Shown: positions 8,862-17,297, counted from the first letter of the stretch. The stretch: DNA of 64,000 bases from Microlunatus lacustris (GCA_039527025.1 BAAAJN010000001.1:186001-250000); one strand, 5' to 3'. Numbers and translations: made by a program. Notes: generated by a model not told the origin, from the letters alone.

Positions 8862-9185
8862 TCAGGGCAGCTCGCGCCAGGCGGCCCAGCCACCGATGAC
8901 GTCGGTGGCCCGGTGCAGCCCGAGGTCCTGCAGGGCGGCGTCGCTGGCCGGGTCGAACCGCCACTCCACGACGTCGCGCTCGACGACCAGGGCCCCGGGC
9001 AGTTCGCCCTCCGCGGCGCGCTGGGCCGCTGGTCGGATGCCCACCACGACCGCACCGGCGCTCCAGAGGATCCGGGCCTGTGCTGGGGTGAGCCTTGCAA
9101 GGCGCCCCCGGGCCGATTCCAGCACGTCGTGGATGGTCCTGCGACCGGTGCGGGTCGTGGTGGCTGGCGGGATGAGGACGCTCAC
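8862..9185 (-). CDS. Rhodanese-like protein lacking the catalytic core
   Basis: 107 aa, GTG start at 9185. It resembles actinobacterial single-domain rhodanese proteins at both ends (VVVGIRPAAQRAAEGELPGA; EWRFDPASDA; then LGLHRATDVIGGWAAW), but the stretch expected between DPASDA and ALQDLGL is absent. In relatives I recall, that stretch is about 25-30 residues and holds the active-site cysteine loop (CSEGYTSS type). The frame is intact, there is no cysteine at all, and the usual DIRP motif reads GIRP. It is likely an in-frame deletion and catalytically dead, perhaps a gene in decay. It is convergent with ccsB. Confidence 0.75.
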   Translation of the reverse strand: MSVLIPPATTTRTGRRTIHDVLESARGRLARLTPAQARILWSAGAVVVGIRPAAQRAAEGELPGALVVERDVVEWRFDPASDAALQDLGLHRATDVIGGWAAWRELP

Positions 9186-9336
9186 CGATTCACCCCGGCC
9201 AGTTGTGAACCCGACGAATGTAGCAGCGATCCGTGCCGCGCGGACCCGGTCATCTCGGTCAGTGACGGGGCGTGGACGTGCACGCTGACGGCCGCAGCCG
9301 CATTCCCGACAACTCCTTTTCTTGTATGGGGAATTC

Positions 9337-10053
9337 TCAGCTGCGTCGCCGCGTCGCCGGCGACATGACCGTCGAGAGGTCGGGGGCGGTGAGGAAGTGC
9401 CGGTGCTCGGCGGCGAAGGCGGCGAGGATGCCCTTCTTGTTGCGGGTCCGGCCCGGGCGCGGCACGTCGTGGAACTTTTCGTTGAACTGGATGGCGGCCT
9501 CGGTCGCCCGGTCCTTGAAGCCGCGGAGGCTGCCGGGCTCGACGCCGAGCAGCTCCGCCACCCGCGCCATGTCGCCGGCCGCCTCCCGCAGGGCGCCCCA
9601 GATCTGCACCCAGGAGGCGTCGGCGAGCAGCGAGTCCAGCAGGGGGGACCACTGCAGCCGGCGCTGCCAGGGCGTCGGAGTCGGGTTCTGCCCCAGCCGC
9701 AGGGCGGTCAGGTAGTGGATCAGGGTGTGCGGGTCGTTGCGGGTCTTGTCCAGCAGGGCCGCAGCCCGGAACCAGTGCCGGGCCGCCGCCGCGTACAGCG
9801 TGCGGCCGCTCTCGGTGAACTGGCTGTACGTGACGATCTGGGTGGACGGCCGCTCGTGGTGCAGCCGGAGCAGCGCGGTCAGGCCGGTGCTGGTGGGCGA
9901 GCTCAGGTTGAAGTCGACGAAGGCGACCTCCCAGGTGTCCCCGGCCCGCAGCAGCTCGTTGAGGCGGTCGACCCCGGGAGCCACGGCCAGGCCGCGGCCG
10001 AAGGCGCGCTCGAAGTTCGCGCGCTCCCCGGGGACGTCGTCAACCAGGAGCAC
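9337..10053 (-). CDS. Response regulator with non-LuxR output domain
   Basis: 238 aa. The N-terminus LLVDDVPGERANF and VAFVDFNLSSP match a receiver domain, with acidic residues in LVDD and a phosphoacceptor Asp in VDFN. The C-terminal part (residues about 145-238) does not look like a LuxR or OmpR output; it contains a possible helix-turn-helix (MARVAELLGVEPGSLRGFKDRA). GTG at 10053 is the first usable start in frame and overlaps the sensor kinase end by 14 bases, so the two are surely co-expressed. DNA binding is inferred only. Confidence 0.7.
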   Translation of the reverse strand: MLLVDDVPGERANFERAFGRGLAVAPGVDRLNELLRAGDTWEVAFVDFNLSSPTSTGLTALLRLHHERPSTQIVTYSQFTESGRTLYAAAARHWFRAAALLDKTRNDPHTLIHYLTALRLGQNPTPTPWQRRLQWSPLLDSLLADASWVQIWGALREAAGDMARVAELLGVEPGSLRGFKDRATEAAIQFNEKFHDVPRPGRTRNKKGILAAFAAEHRHFLTAPDLSTVMSPATRRRS

Positions 10054-11305
10054 CCGGCCCGTCGACGGCGTCGTCGTGGTCGTCGCCCCGCCCCCTCTCC
10101 GCCCCGGTGCCCTGCGGCACCCACCGCGCCCGGACCGTCTTGGTCCCGGACCCCTGCTCGTGCGTCAGCGACCCCTGCAGCCCGGCGAGCCGGGTCTGGA
10201 GTCGCGCCGAGCTCGTCCCGGTGCTCTTCCAGACCCCGACGGGCATCGGCGACGCGTCGTCCTCGACTTCTATCACGAGCTCGCCGGGCCGCTGCGCCAG
10301 GTGCACGCCGATCGTCGCTGCACCGGCGTTCACGGCGTTGCCCACCAGGTCGCTGAGCACGATCCGGGCGAGGTCCCGGTCCTCGCGGCCCAGGTGCTCG
10401 GCGTCGATCTGCACGCTCACCTCGGCGCCGACCGCCCGGGCCAGGGTCAGCACCGGCGCGGCCAGGCTGGCCGGTGTGGTGGAGCTGGCCTCGCCGATCC
10501 GGGCCAGCGTCATCGTCTCCCGCAGCCGGGCGTTGGCGCTCACCGCCAGCTCGTAGAGGGTGGGGGAGCTGGTGCGGACACCGCGGGCCTCCTGCTCCAG
10601 CAGCCGCAGGTGGGTGGAGAGCGCGCCGTGGGTCTCGCTGATCACCAGCTCGCGGCCCGCGTGCGCCTCCTCACGCACCAGCGGCACGAGGTGGGACAGC
10701 GTGAGGTCGGTGTCACGGACCCGCAGGGAGACCAGCAGGGGAGCCAGGCAGACGACGACCGCCGCCAGCCAGGTCTCCTGCGGCCAGCGCGCGGGCAGGG
10801 CCAGCACGCTGACCAGCCCGGCGGTCAGCGGACCGGAGACCCAGCGCAGCACCTCGTGCCAGACGGGCCGGCCCCGTTCGTCCGGGTTGAACCAGGCGTG
10901 GTCGGTGAAGATCGTGCAGGCGGTGCACGCGAAGTGGCCCACCGCGGCGGTGAGCAGGACGAGCCGCAGCAGCGGCGGCAGGTCGGTGACCACCCAGGCG
11001 GCCAGCACCACCAGCAGCAGCCCGCCCGCGATCTCGACGTAGGTCTCGAACGCGATGTCGTGCCGCCCGTTCTTGCGGCTCAGCTCGGCGTGCAGGGCGG
11101 TGGCCGGCCAGAACCGGGGGGTGGACCCCGTCCGCTCGTGGTGGGCCTGCAGCAGCTGCAGCAGCACGCAGGCGGCGGCCGGCAGCCAGAGCGCCAGGGC
11201 GAGCAGCCGGTGGTCGCTGTGCACCACGCCGGTGGCCACCGCCACCACGACGACCGCGCGCAGGGCGATCGACCGGAGTGCGTAGGTGCCGGAGCGCCGC
11301 AGCAT
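10040..11305 (-). CDS. Membrane sensor histidine kinase
   Basis: 421 aa. About six hydrophobic segments fill residues 10-205, then comes a DesK-like region with a candidate phosphoacceptor His in ETHGALSTHLRLLEQE. A HATPase domain follows with N box DLVGNAVNAGA, G1-like EVEDDASPMPVG and G2-like HEQGSGTKTVRA. No extracytoplasmic sensing domain is visible, so sensing may occur in the membrane. The signal is unknown. ATG at 11305 is chosen; an in-frame GTG at 11368 would add 21 residues. Divergent from mtr and overlapping the response regulator gene. Confidence 0.8.
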   Translation of the reverse strand: MLRRSGTYALRSIALRAVVVVAVATGVVHSDHRLLALALWLPAAACVLLQLLQAHHERTGSTPRFWPATALHAELSRKNGRHDIAFETYVEIAGGLLLVVLAAWVVTDLPPLLRLVLLTAAVGHFACTACTIFTDHAWFNPDERGRPVWHEVLRWVSGPLTAGLVSVLALPARWPQETWLAAVVVCLAPLLVSLRVRDTDLTLSHLVPLVREEAHAGRELVISETHGALSTHLRLLEQEARGVRTSSPTLYELAVSANARLRETMTLARIGEASSTTPASLAAPVLTLARAVGAEVSVQIDAEHLGREDRDLARIVLSDLVGNAVNAGAATIGVHLAQRPGELVIEVEDDASPMPVGVWKSTGTSSARLQTRLAGLQGSLTHEQGSGTKTVRARWVPQGTGAERGRGDDHDDAVDGPGAPG

Positions 11306-11435
11306 GGTGAGGTAGGCGAGCCGACCGCGCCGGCTCTGCCCCCACCGGCTGCCCCAGCCCGCACCCACCCGCCCATGGTGCCGCCCACCCCGCTCAGCGG
11401 CAAGGCGGCGCTGCTGGTGCTGGCACGATGGCTGG

Positions 11436-12821
11436 GTGCAGCACTTCGATCTCGTCATCATCGGCTCGGGCTCCGGCAACTCCATCCCCGACGAGCGGTT
11501 CGCCGACCTCTCCGTCGCGATGGTCGACAAGGGCGTCTTCGGCGGGACCTGCCTCAACGTCGGCTGCATCCCCACCAAGATGTTCGTCCACCCGGCCGAC
11601 CTGGCCGCCAGCCCGGGCCACGCGGCGCGGGTGGGCGTCGACCTCGAGCTGCGGGCCGTGCGGTTCGCCGAGATCCGGGACCGGATCTTCGGGCGGATCG
11701 ACCCGATCTCCGAAGGCGGGCTGAAGTGGCGCTCGTCGAACGAGAACGTCACCGTCTTCCGCGAGGCCGCCCACTTCCTCGACCCGCACACCCTGCAGGT
11801 CGGTGCGGAGACGATCACAGCCGACCGGGTGGTGCTCGCCGCCGGCAGCCGGCCGGTCATCCCCGACCTGCCCGGGCTGGACACGGTCCGCTACCACACC
11901 TCCGACACGGTGATGCGGCTGCCGCAGCTGCCCCGCTCGATGGTGATCGTCGGTGGCGGCTACATCGGCGCCGAGTTCGGCCACGTCTTCTCCTCCTACG
12001 GCACCGAGGTCACCGTGGTGGTCCGCGGCGACCGGATGCTGCGCGGGGAGGACGTCGAGGTGTCGGAGCGCTTCACCGACCTGATCCGCCGCCGCGTCGA
12101 CCTGCGCACCCGGACCACCATCACCGGGGTCCGGCCGGCCGCCGGCGGCGGCGAGGCCGTCACGCTGACCCTGCGCGGGGTCGACGGCGGCGAGGAGCAG
12201 GAGGTCACGGCCGACGTCTTGCTGGTGGCCACCGGCCGCATCCCGAACGGCGACACGCTGGCCCTCGAGGCGGCCGGCGTGGCGGTCGGCGAGGACGGCT
12301 ACGTCGTCGTCGACGCCCAGCAGCGCACCACGGCCGAGCACATCTGGGCGCTCGGCGACGTCTCCTCGCCCGACCAGCTCAAGCACGTGGCCAACCACGA
12401 GGCCCGGGTGGTGCAGCACAACCTGCTGCACCCCGACGCCCCGGTGGAGAGCGACCACCGCTTCGTCCCGCACGCCGTCTTCTCCGACCCGCAGGTCGCC
12501 TCGGTGGGCCTCACCGAGGAGCGGGCCCGGGCGCAGGGCCTGGACGTCGTCACCGCCACCCAGCAGTACGGGGACGTCGCCTTCGGCTGGGCGATGGAGG
12601 ACACCGACCACTTCGTGAAGCTGGTCGCCGACCGCTCCACCGGCCTGCTGGTGGGCGCCCACCTGATCGGCCCGGAGGCGTCCTCGCTGATCCAGACGCT
12701 GATCCAGGCGATGAGCTTCGGCCAGCACCCGCACGCAGTGGCCCGCGGCCAGTACTGGATCCACCCGGCGATGGCCGAGGTGGTGGAGAACGCGCTGCTC
12801 CAGCTGCCGCCCGAGCGCTGA
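11436..12821 (+). CDS. mtr: Mycothione reductase
   Basis: 461 aa FAD/NADPH disulfide reductase that reduces mycothiol disulfide (mycothione) to mycothiol. It shows an N-terminal FAD-binding loop (LVIIGSGSGNS), the redox cysteines Cys39 and Cys44 in GTCLNVGCIPTKM, a NADPH-binding GGGYIGAEFGHV motif, and the C-terminal HPAMAEVVENAL active-site His. GSGSGNS in place of the usual GxGxGG/A loop, and the opening around residue 15, are typical of mycothione reductases rather than lipoamide dehydrogenases. Mycothiol synthesis gene mshD is also in this window. Confidence 0.93.
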   Translation: MQHFDLVIIGSGSGNSIPDERFADLSVAMVDKGVFGGTCLNVGCIPTKMFVHPADLAASPGHAARVGVDLELRAVRFAEIRDRIFGRIDPISEGGLKWRSSNENVTVFREAAHFLDPHTLQVGAETITADRVVLAAGSRPVIPDLPGLDTVRYHTSDTVMRLPQLPRSMVIVGGGYIGAEFGHVFSSYGTEVTVVVRGDRMLRGEDVEVSERFTDLIRRRVDLRTRTTITGVRPAAGGGEAVTLTLRGVDGGEEQEVTADVLLVATGRIPNGDTLALEAAGVAVGEDGYVVVDAQQRTTAEHIWALGDVSSPDQLKHVANHEARVVQHNLLHPDAPVESDHRFVPHAVFSDPQVASVGLTEERARAQGLDVVTATQQYGDVAFGWAMEDTDHFVKLVADRSTGLLVGAHLIGPEASSLIQTLIQAMSFGQHPHAVARGQYWIHPAMAEVVENALLQLPPER

Positions 12822-12857
12822 CGGCCCTCGCCCCACCCGGTGGTCGGTAGGGGCAGC

Positions 12858-13313
12858 TCAGTGCGGCCGGAAGAGCCGGTGCCGGAGCCGCTCCAGCCGG
12901 ACGGCCCGTGACCCGGCGTCCTCGGTACCGGCCAGCCAGCGGTGGTACTCCAGGCGCTGGTCCTCGGTGAGCGCCCGCCACGCCTCGCGGACGGCCGGCT
13001 CGGCGGTGAGCAGCGCGGTCAGCTCAGCCGGCTCGGCCACCGGGGGTGCCGCCTCCGGGAGCGCCTCCGGCACCTCGGTGAGGTCGACCTCGACGGTGTC
13101 GCCGGCCCGGACCCCCAGCCGGCGCAGCAGGGCCGCGGGCAGCCCGAGGTAGCTGCGGCCGGCGTGCACCGCCAGCCGGGAGCGGTGCTCCGCGCCGTTG
13201 ACCACGGCCACCACCGCCACCCGGCGGGAGGAGAACGTGCCGGTCACCTCCGCCGGCACGACGACCGCGTGGCCGCCGCGCCCGGCGGCGTGCACCTCAG
13301 CGGTGAAGAGCAC
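12858..13313 (-). CDS. DUF1905 / YdeI-OmpD-associated family protein
   Basis: 151 aa. The N-terminal half (FTAEVHAAGRGGHAVVVPAE, then LPAALLRRLGVRAGDTVEVD) is a DUF1905-type small barrel; the C-terminal half (AWRALTEDQRLEYHRWLAG) matches the bacteriocin-protection or YdeI-like helical tail. The biochemical role of this family is unknown. Its 3' end faces mtr, and it lies 24 bases upstream of the bioY 3' end on the same strand. Confidence 0.7.
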   Translation of the reverse strand: MLFTAEVHAAGRGGHAVVVPAEVTGTFSSRRVAVVAVVNGAEHRSRLAVHAGRSYLGLPAALLRRLGVRAGDTVEVDLTEVPEALPEAAPPVAEPAELTALLTAEPAVREAWRALTEDQRLEYHRWLAGTEDAGSRAVRLERLRHRLFRPH

Positions 13314-13337
13314 GGCCGTGCCGGGGTCCGGGACGCC

Positions 13338-13916
13338 TCAGCCGCGGTGGCCGACCAGCTTCCAGGTCGCGGGCAGCAGGCCGGCGGCCAGGGCGATCTT
13401 GAGCGCGTCGCCGATGAGGAACGGCACCACGCCGACCAGCAGGGCCTGGGCCAGGTCCATCCCGGCGATCAGCACCAGCCCGGGCACGCCGACGGCGTAG
13501 ATGGCCAGGTTGCCCAGCACCATCAGGCCGGCGGTGCGCAGCACGGTGCGGTCGGCGCCCCGCTCGGCCAGCCGGCCGACCAGGTAGGCGGCGAGGACGA
13601 ACCCGACGACGTAGCCGAACGAGGCGAAGGCCCAGCCGCTCTGCTGCTGGGTGAACCAGGGCACCCCGGCGACGCCGGCCAGCAGGTAGAGGGCCATCGA
13701 GGCCACGCCCCGGCGCGAGCCGAGCACCGCGCCGACGAGCAGCACCGAGAAGGTCTGCAGGGAGAGCGGGACGGGGCTGAACGGCAGCGGGACGAAGACC
13801 TGTGCGGTCAGCCCGACGAAGGCGGCCCCACCCACGACGAGGGCGACGCTGCGGGCCAGGCCTCCAGGGATGACGTCCGCGAGGGTCCGCGGGCTGACGC
13901 TCGTGATGCTCGACAT
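13338..13916 (-). CDS. bioY: Biotin transporter BioY (ECF S component)
   Basis: 192 aa, standard BioY length, with six hydrophobic segments and family motifs PLPFSPVPLSLQTFSVLL, GAVLGSRRG and the VPFLIGDALK stretch near the C-terminus. BioY is the substrate-binding membrane subunit of an ECF biotin transporter. No bioM or bioN ATPase/transmembrane genes are adjacent, so it must work alone or use a shared module elsewhere. ATG at 13916. Confidence 0.93.
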   Translation of the reverse strand: MSSITSVSPRTLADVIPGGLARSVALVVGGAAFVGLTAQVFVPLPFSPVPLSLQTFSVLLVGAVLGSRRGVASMALYLLAGVAGVPWFTQQQSGWAFASFGYVVGFVLAAYLVGRLAERGADRTVLRTAGLMVLGNLAIYAVGVPGLVLIAGMDLAQALLVGVVPFLIGDALKIALAAGLLPATWKLVGHRG

Positions 13917-14040
13917 CTAGGTCGGTCCTTCCACAGCTCGGCCGGCGCGCGCAGGCACGTGGTCGTGCCCGGCACAGGGTTCGGCCCCACCTTAGGGCTC
14001 GCGTCCGCGGTGCCGCCAACCGGCGGCCGTTGGTGGAACA

Positions 14041-15360
14041 GTGGCCCGGGTGAGCTCTGCGCCGCCGTCCCCCGTGCTCGTCCACCGTCGCGTCCGTCGC
14101 CCTCTGGCCGCCCTGGTGGTCGCGCCTCTGGTACTCGGTCTGGGCTCCTGCGGGGGACCGGGGGCCGCCCCGACGGCCTCCACGACCCCAGCCCCGACCA
14201 CGGCGACGAGCACGCCGGCCAGCCCCACCGCGTCTGGCGCCGCCCGGTCGACCTCCGGGCCGACGGGGGACTCGTCGGTGACCGGCACGCCGTCGCCGGC
14301 CACCCCGTCCGCGGGCGCCGGCCGCCGGTGCGCCGCGCTCGTGCAGCGGCTCAGCCCCCAGGAGCGGGTCGGGCAGCTGCTGATGGTCGCCGTGGCCTCC
14401 ACCGGCATGACCGCCGAGGAGGCGGCCGCGGTCGAACGGACCCGCACCGGCAGCGTGATCCTGCTGGGCAACACCACGGCGGGGACCAGAGCCGTCCAGG
14501 ACGTGGTCGCCGACGTCCGGGAGGCGGTCGTCGAGCCCCGGCAGGTCGAGGTGCTGCTGGCCGCCGACCAGGAGGGCGGCCAGGTGCAACGGCTGGCCGG
14601 TGACGGCTTCTCCGACATCCCCTCGGCCGCGCAGCAGGCGCGGTCCTCCGCCGGCGAGCTGGCGCAGCAGGCGCAGACGTGGGGCGAGGAGCTGGACCGG
14701 GCGGGCATCGACGCCGACCTGGCCCCGGTGGCCGACGTGGTCCCGCGCGCGCTGGCGGGCGTCAACGAGCCGATCGCCGGGCTGCAGCGCGGGTACGGCT
14801 CCGATCCCGACGTCGTCGCGGAGAAGGTCGCCGCGTTCACCACCGGGATGGGGGAGGCCGGCATCGCCACCGCCGTGAAGCACTTCCCGGGCATCGGCGA
14901 AGTCCGCGGCAACACCGACACCGCGCGCCGGGTCGTCGACACCACCACCACCCGTCGGGATCCCGGCCTGGCCGGCTTCCGGGCCGCCGTCGAGGCGGGG
15001 GCGGACATGGTGATGGTCTCCTCGGTCATCTACGACCGGATCGACGGGCGCCGGCAGGCGGCGTTCTCGCCCACGGTGGTCGACGGGATGATCCGCGGCG
15101 ACCTGGGCTTCGACGGCGTGGTCATCTCCGACGACCTGGCCGCGGCCGCGGTGCAGGACCTCGCGCCGGGCCGGCGGGCCGTCGGCTTCGTGCAGGCCGG
15201 GGGCGATCTGGCCATCGTCGGCGACCCGGCCGAGGCCGCGACGATGGCCGGAGCGCTCGCGGACCGCGCGGCGTCCGACCCGGCGTTCGCCTCCCGCGTC
15301 GACGAGAGCGCCGCCCGGGTGCTGGCCCTCAAGGACCGCCGGGGGCTCGCCGACTGCTGA
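14041..15360 (+). CDS. GH3 family glycosidase lipoprotein (NagZ/LpqI-like)
   Basis: 439 aa. A lipoprotein signal with lipobox LGLGSC precedes a Thr/Pro/Ala-rich linker to about residue 90, then a GH3 barrel. The family fingerprint is AADQEGGQVQRL, AVKHFPGIGEVRG and the nucleophile-type VVISDDLAAAAV. NagZ enzymes remove N-acetylglucosamine from muropeptides; mycobacterial LpqI is a surface homologue. The NagZ acid/base loop with Asp-Ser-His after PGHG is not seen here (PGIG, then GNTDTA), as I recall for other actinobacterial members. GTG at 14041; an alternative GTG lies at 14050. Confidence 0.82.
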   Translation: MARVSSAPPSPVLVHRRVRRPLAALVVAPLVLGLGSCGGPGAAPTASTTPAPTTATSTPASPTASGAARSTSGPTGDSSVTGTPSPATPSAGAGRRCAALVQRLSPQERVGQLLMVAVASTGMTAEEAAAVERTRTGSVILLGNTTAGTRAVQDVVADVREAVVEPRQVEVLLAADQEGGQVQRLAGDGFSDIPSAAQQARSSAGELAQQAQTWGEELDRAGIDADLAPVADVVPRALAGVNEPIAGLQRGYGSDPDVVAEKVAAFTTGMGEAGIATAVKHFPGIGEVRGNTDTARRVVDTTTTRRDPGLAGFRAAVEAGADMVMVSSVIYDRIDGRRQAAFSPTVVDGMIRGDLGFDGVVISDDLAAAAVQDLAPGRRAVGFVQAGGDLAIVGDPAEAATMAGALADRAASDPAFASRVDESAARVLALKDRRGLADC

Positions 15361-15381
15361 CGGTCGGGGCCGCGGCGTCCC

Positions 15382-16359
15382 TCAGCCGTCGACCTGGAGC
15401 TGCTCCAGGGCGTCGCGGGCCGGCTGCACGAGCTCGGGCCGGCTGTCGGGGATGGAGGCGTAGTAGAGGCCCGACGTGGCGCCCGCCGAGACGATGGCCA
15501 CCAGCAGCAGCTCGCCCTTGGTCTCCAGGTCGGGGATGTCGAAGCTCAGCTGCGACTCCACGATCCACGCCTCGCGGCCGTCGATGGTGGCGGCCTCGTT
15601 CACCTTGACGTCGCTCTCGACCGCGGCGTTGCCGTAGAAGGCGCCGAGGATGCACTTCACCACGACCTGCGAGCCCTGTTCGGGGGAGAAGAAGCCGTCG
15701 CCGGCCTGCAGCTCGGCGACCAGGATCGAGGCCACCCAGCTGGCGCCGGGGTTGTAGTTCGCCTCGACGACGATCTGCTGGACCTTGGTGTCGGTGCCGA
15801 ACGGCACCCGGTCGTCGTACTCCGGGGCCGACCAGGGCGCGCCCAGCCGCGGGTAGGAGACCGGGCCGCCGTGCACCCGGCCGTCGGCGGGGTCCGGGGT
15901 GACGCTGGGGTTCTCCTCCGGCGTCGGGCAGGCGTTCTGGCTGCCCTGTCCGCCGGGCAGGGGGGTGAGCCCGCCGCCGCCACCGGTCACCGCGCGGACG
16001 GCGACCACCGCGACGACGACGAGGACCACGAGCAGGGCCGCGCCGGCGAGCCACCAGCCGACGGCGCCGCGCTTGCGCGGGGTCTGCTGGTACTGCGCGT
16101 AGGCCGAGCCGGTCCCCGATCCGGTTCCGTACGCTGAGCCGGTGCCCGCGCCGTAGGCCGATCCGGTCCCGTAGCCCTGCCCGGAGGCGGTGCCCAGCGG
16201 TTGCGCGGACGCGGGAGCCGGCGTGCCGACCAGGCCCTGGGCCGGCGGGGGAGCGCTCGGGTGCGGCGACGTGGCCGCCGACCAGGCCCGGCCGTCCCAG
16301 TAGCGGTAGAGGTCCTGACCGCCGCCAGGATCGGGGTACCAGCCTGCCTGTGCGCTCAC
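15382..16359 (-). CDS. DUF2510 membrane protein with Gly/Ser/Tyr repeats
   Basis: 325 aa. The N-terminal DUF2510 motif is clear (AGWYPDPGGG, YRYWDGRAW). A low-complexity stretch at about residues 55-95 has near-repeats of GTGSAYG, then a basic anchor and one membrane span (GWWLAGAALLVVLVVVAVVA) and an extracellular domain of about 190 residues with three cysteines. The function is unknown; DUF2510 is common in actinobacterial membrane proteins. It probably has a leaderless GTG start (TAGACT 7 bases upstream). Confidence 0.75.
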   Translation of the reverse strand: MSAQAGWYPDPGGGQDLYRYWDGRAWSAATSPHPSAPPPAQGLVGTPAPASAQPLGTASGQGYGTGSAYGAGTGSAYGTGSGTGSAYAQYQQTPRKRGAVGWWLAGAALLVVLVVVAVVAVRAVTGGGGGLTPLPGGQGSQNACPTPEENPSVTPDPADGRVHGGPVSYPRLGAPWSAPEYDDRVPFGTDTKVQQIVVEANYNPGASWVASILVAELQAGDGFFSPEQGSQVVVKCILGAFYGNAAVESDVKVNEAATIDGREAWIVESQLSFDIPDLETKGELLLVAIVSAGATSGLYYASIPDSRPELVQPARDALEQLQVDG

Positions 16360-16366
16360 GCCGGCG

Positions 16367-16372
16367 AGTCTA
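16367..16372 (-). promoter_or_regulatory. Candidate -10 (TAGACT) for the DUF2510 gene
   Basis: On the minus strand TAGACT ends 7 bases before the GTG at 16359, consistent with a leaderless transcript. Confidence 0.5.
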
Positions 16373-16399
16373 GGCGGTGGGTCGGGTCGGACCCGGGTC

Positions 16400-16421
16400 G
16401 TTCACGGGCTCGTCACCCAAC
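16400..16421 (+). promoter_or_regulatory. Weak PHO-box-like direct repeat
   Basis: Two adjacent 11-base units, GTTCACGGGCT and CGTCACCCAAC, resemble the PhoP repeat seen before pstS and ppk2. They read opposite to the DUF2510 gene, and their near edge is 27 bases from its -10, the same distance as at pstS. The match is weaker and may be chance. Confidence 0.3.
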
Positions 16422-16467
16422 CCACAGCCTGTGGTCCGACTGCCGAGCCGCGAGGCAACAGGTCCGC

Positions 16468-16486
16468 GCCCGAGCGGAGCGAGGGC
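16468..16486. repeat. Short repeat GCCCGAGCGGAGCGAGGGC
   Basis: It shares the CGAGCGGAGCGAGG core with 56741-56759. Both copies sit just beyond the stop of an ABC ATPase gene on the minus strand (pstB here, 8 bases away). Confidence 0.5.
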
Positions 16487-16493
16487 AGAAGAT

Positions 16494-17273
16494 TCAGCCG
16501 AAACGGCCGGTGATGTAGTCCTCGGTGGCCTTCTCGTTGGGGTTGGAGAAGATCTTCTCCGTCGAGCCGATCTCCACCAGGCGGCCCGGCTTGCCCTGCG
16601 CGGCGAGGTTGAAGAACGCGGTCTGGTCGCTCACCCGCGCGGCCTGCTGCATGTTGTGGGTGACGATGACCACCGTGTAGTCCTCCTTCAGCTCACCGAT
16701 CAGGTCCTCGATGGCGAGCGTGGAGATCGGGTCGAGCGCCGAGCAGGGCTCGTCCATCAAGATGACCTCGGGCTGGACGGCGATGGCGCGGGCGATGCAG
16801 AGCCGCTGCTGCTGGCCGCCGGAGAGGCCGGAGCCCGGCTTGTCCAGCCGGTCCTTGACCTCGTTCCACAGGTTCGCCCCCTGCAGGGACGTCTCCAGCA
16901 GCTCCTTCGACTTGGCCGTCGACATCCGCTGGTTGTTGAGGCGGACGCCGGCCAGCACGTTGTCCGCGATCGACATGGTGGGGAAGGGGTTCGGGCGCTG
17001 GAAGACCATCCCGACCTGGCGCCGCACCCGCACCGGGTCGACGCCCGGGCCGTAGAGGTCGTCGCCGTCGAGCTTGACCGAGCCCTCGACGTAGGCCCCG
17101 GGGATGACCTCGTGCATCCGGTTCAGCGTCCGCAGGAAGGTCGACTTCCCGCAACCGGACGGGCCGATGAAGGCCGTGACGGTCCGCGGCTCGACGGTGA
17201 GCTGCACGTCCTCGACCGCCTTGAAGGAGCCGTAGTAGACGTTGAGGTCCTTGACCTCGATGCGCTTCGACAT
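16494..17273 (-). CDS. pstB: Phosphate ABC transporter ATP-binding protein
   Basis: 259 aa. Walker A is GPSGCGKST, the ABC signature LSGGQQQRL and Walker B VILMDEPCSALDP, with the switch His in VTHNMQQA. It powers uptake of inorganic phosphate through PstC/PstA. Last gene of a pstS-pstC-pstA-pstB operon; the ATG at 17273 lies 24 bases after pstA. No phoU follows, although many pst operons carry one. Confidence 0.97.
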   Translation of the reverse strand: MSKRIEVKDLNVYYGSFKAVEDVQLTVEPRTVTAFIGPSGCGKSTFLRTLNRMHEVIPGAYVEGSVKLDGDDLYGPGVDPVRVRRQVGMVFQRPNPFPTMSIADNVLAGVRLNNQRMSTAKSKELLETSLQGANLWNEVKDRLDKPGSGLSGGQQQRLCIARAIAVQPEVILMDEPCSALDPISTLAIEDLIGELKEDYTVVIVTHNMQQAARVSDQTAFFNLAAQGKPGRLVEIGSTEKIFSNPNEKATEDYITGRFG

Positions 17274-17297
17274 GTCAGTTCTTCCTGGTCCGCCGGC

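Noticed and set aside
9186..9336. Possible small gene or RNA in the AT-richer gap between the response regulator and the rhodanese remnant
   Set aside because: No coherent ORF with a ribosome site and no clear hairpin; recorded as an apparent non-coding gap.
13917..14040. Biotin-related operator or riboswitch before bioY
   Set aside because: Only weak inverted repeats (for example CCAAC...GTTGG) are visible; no recognised biotin repressor site.
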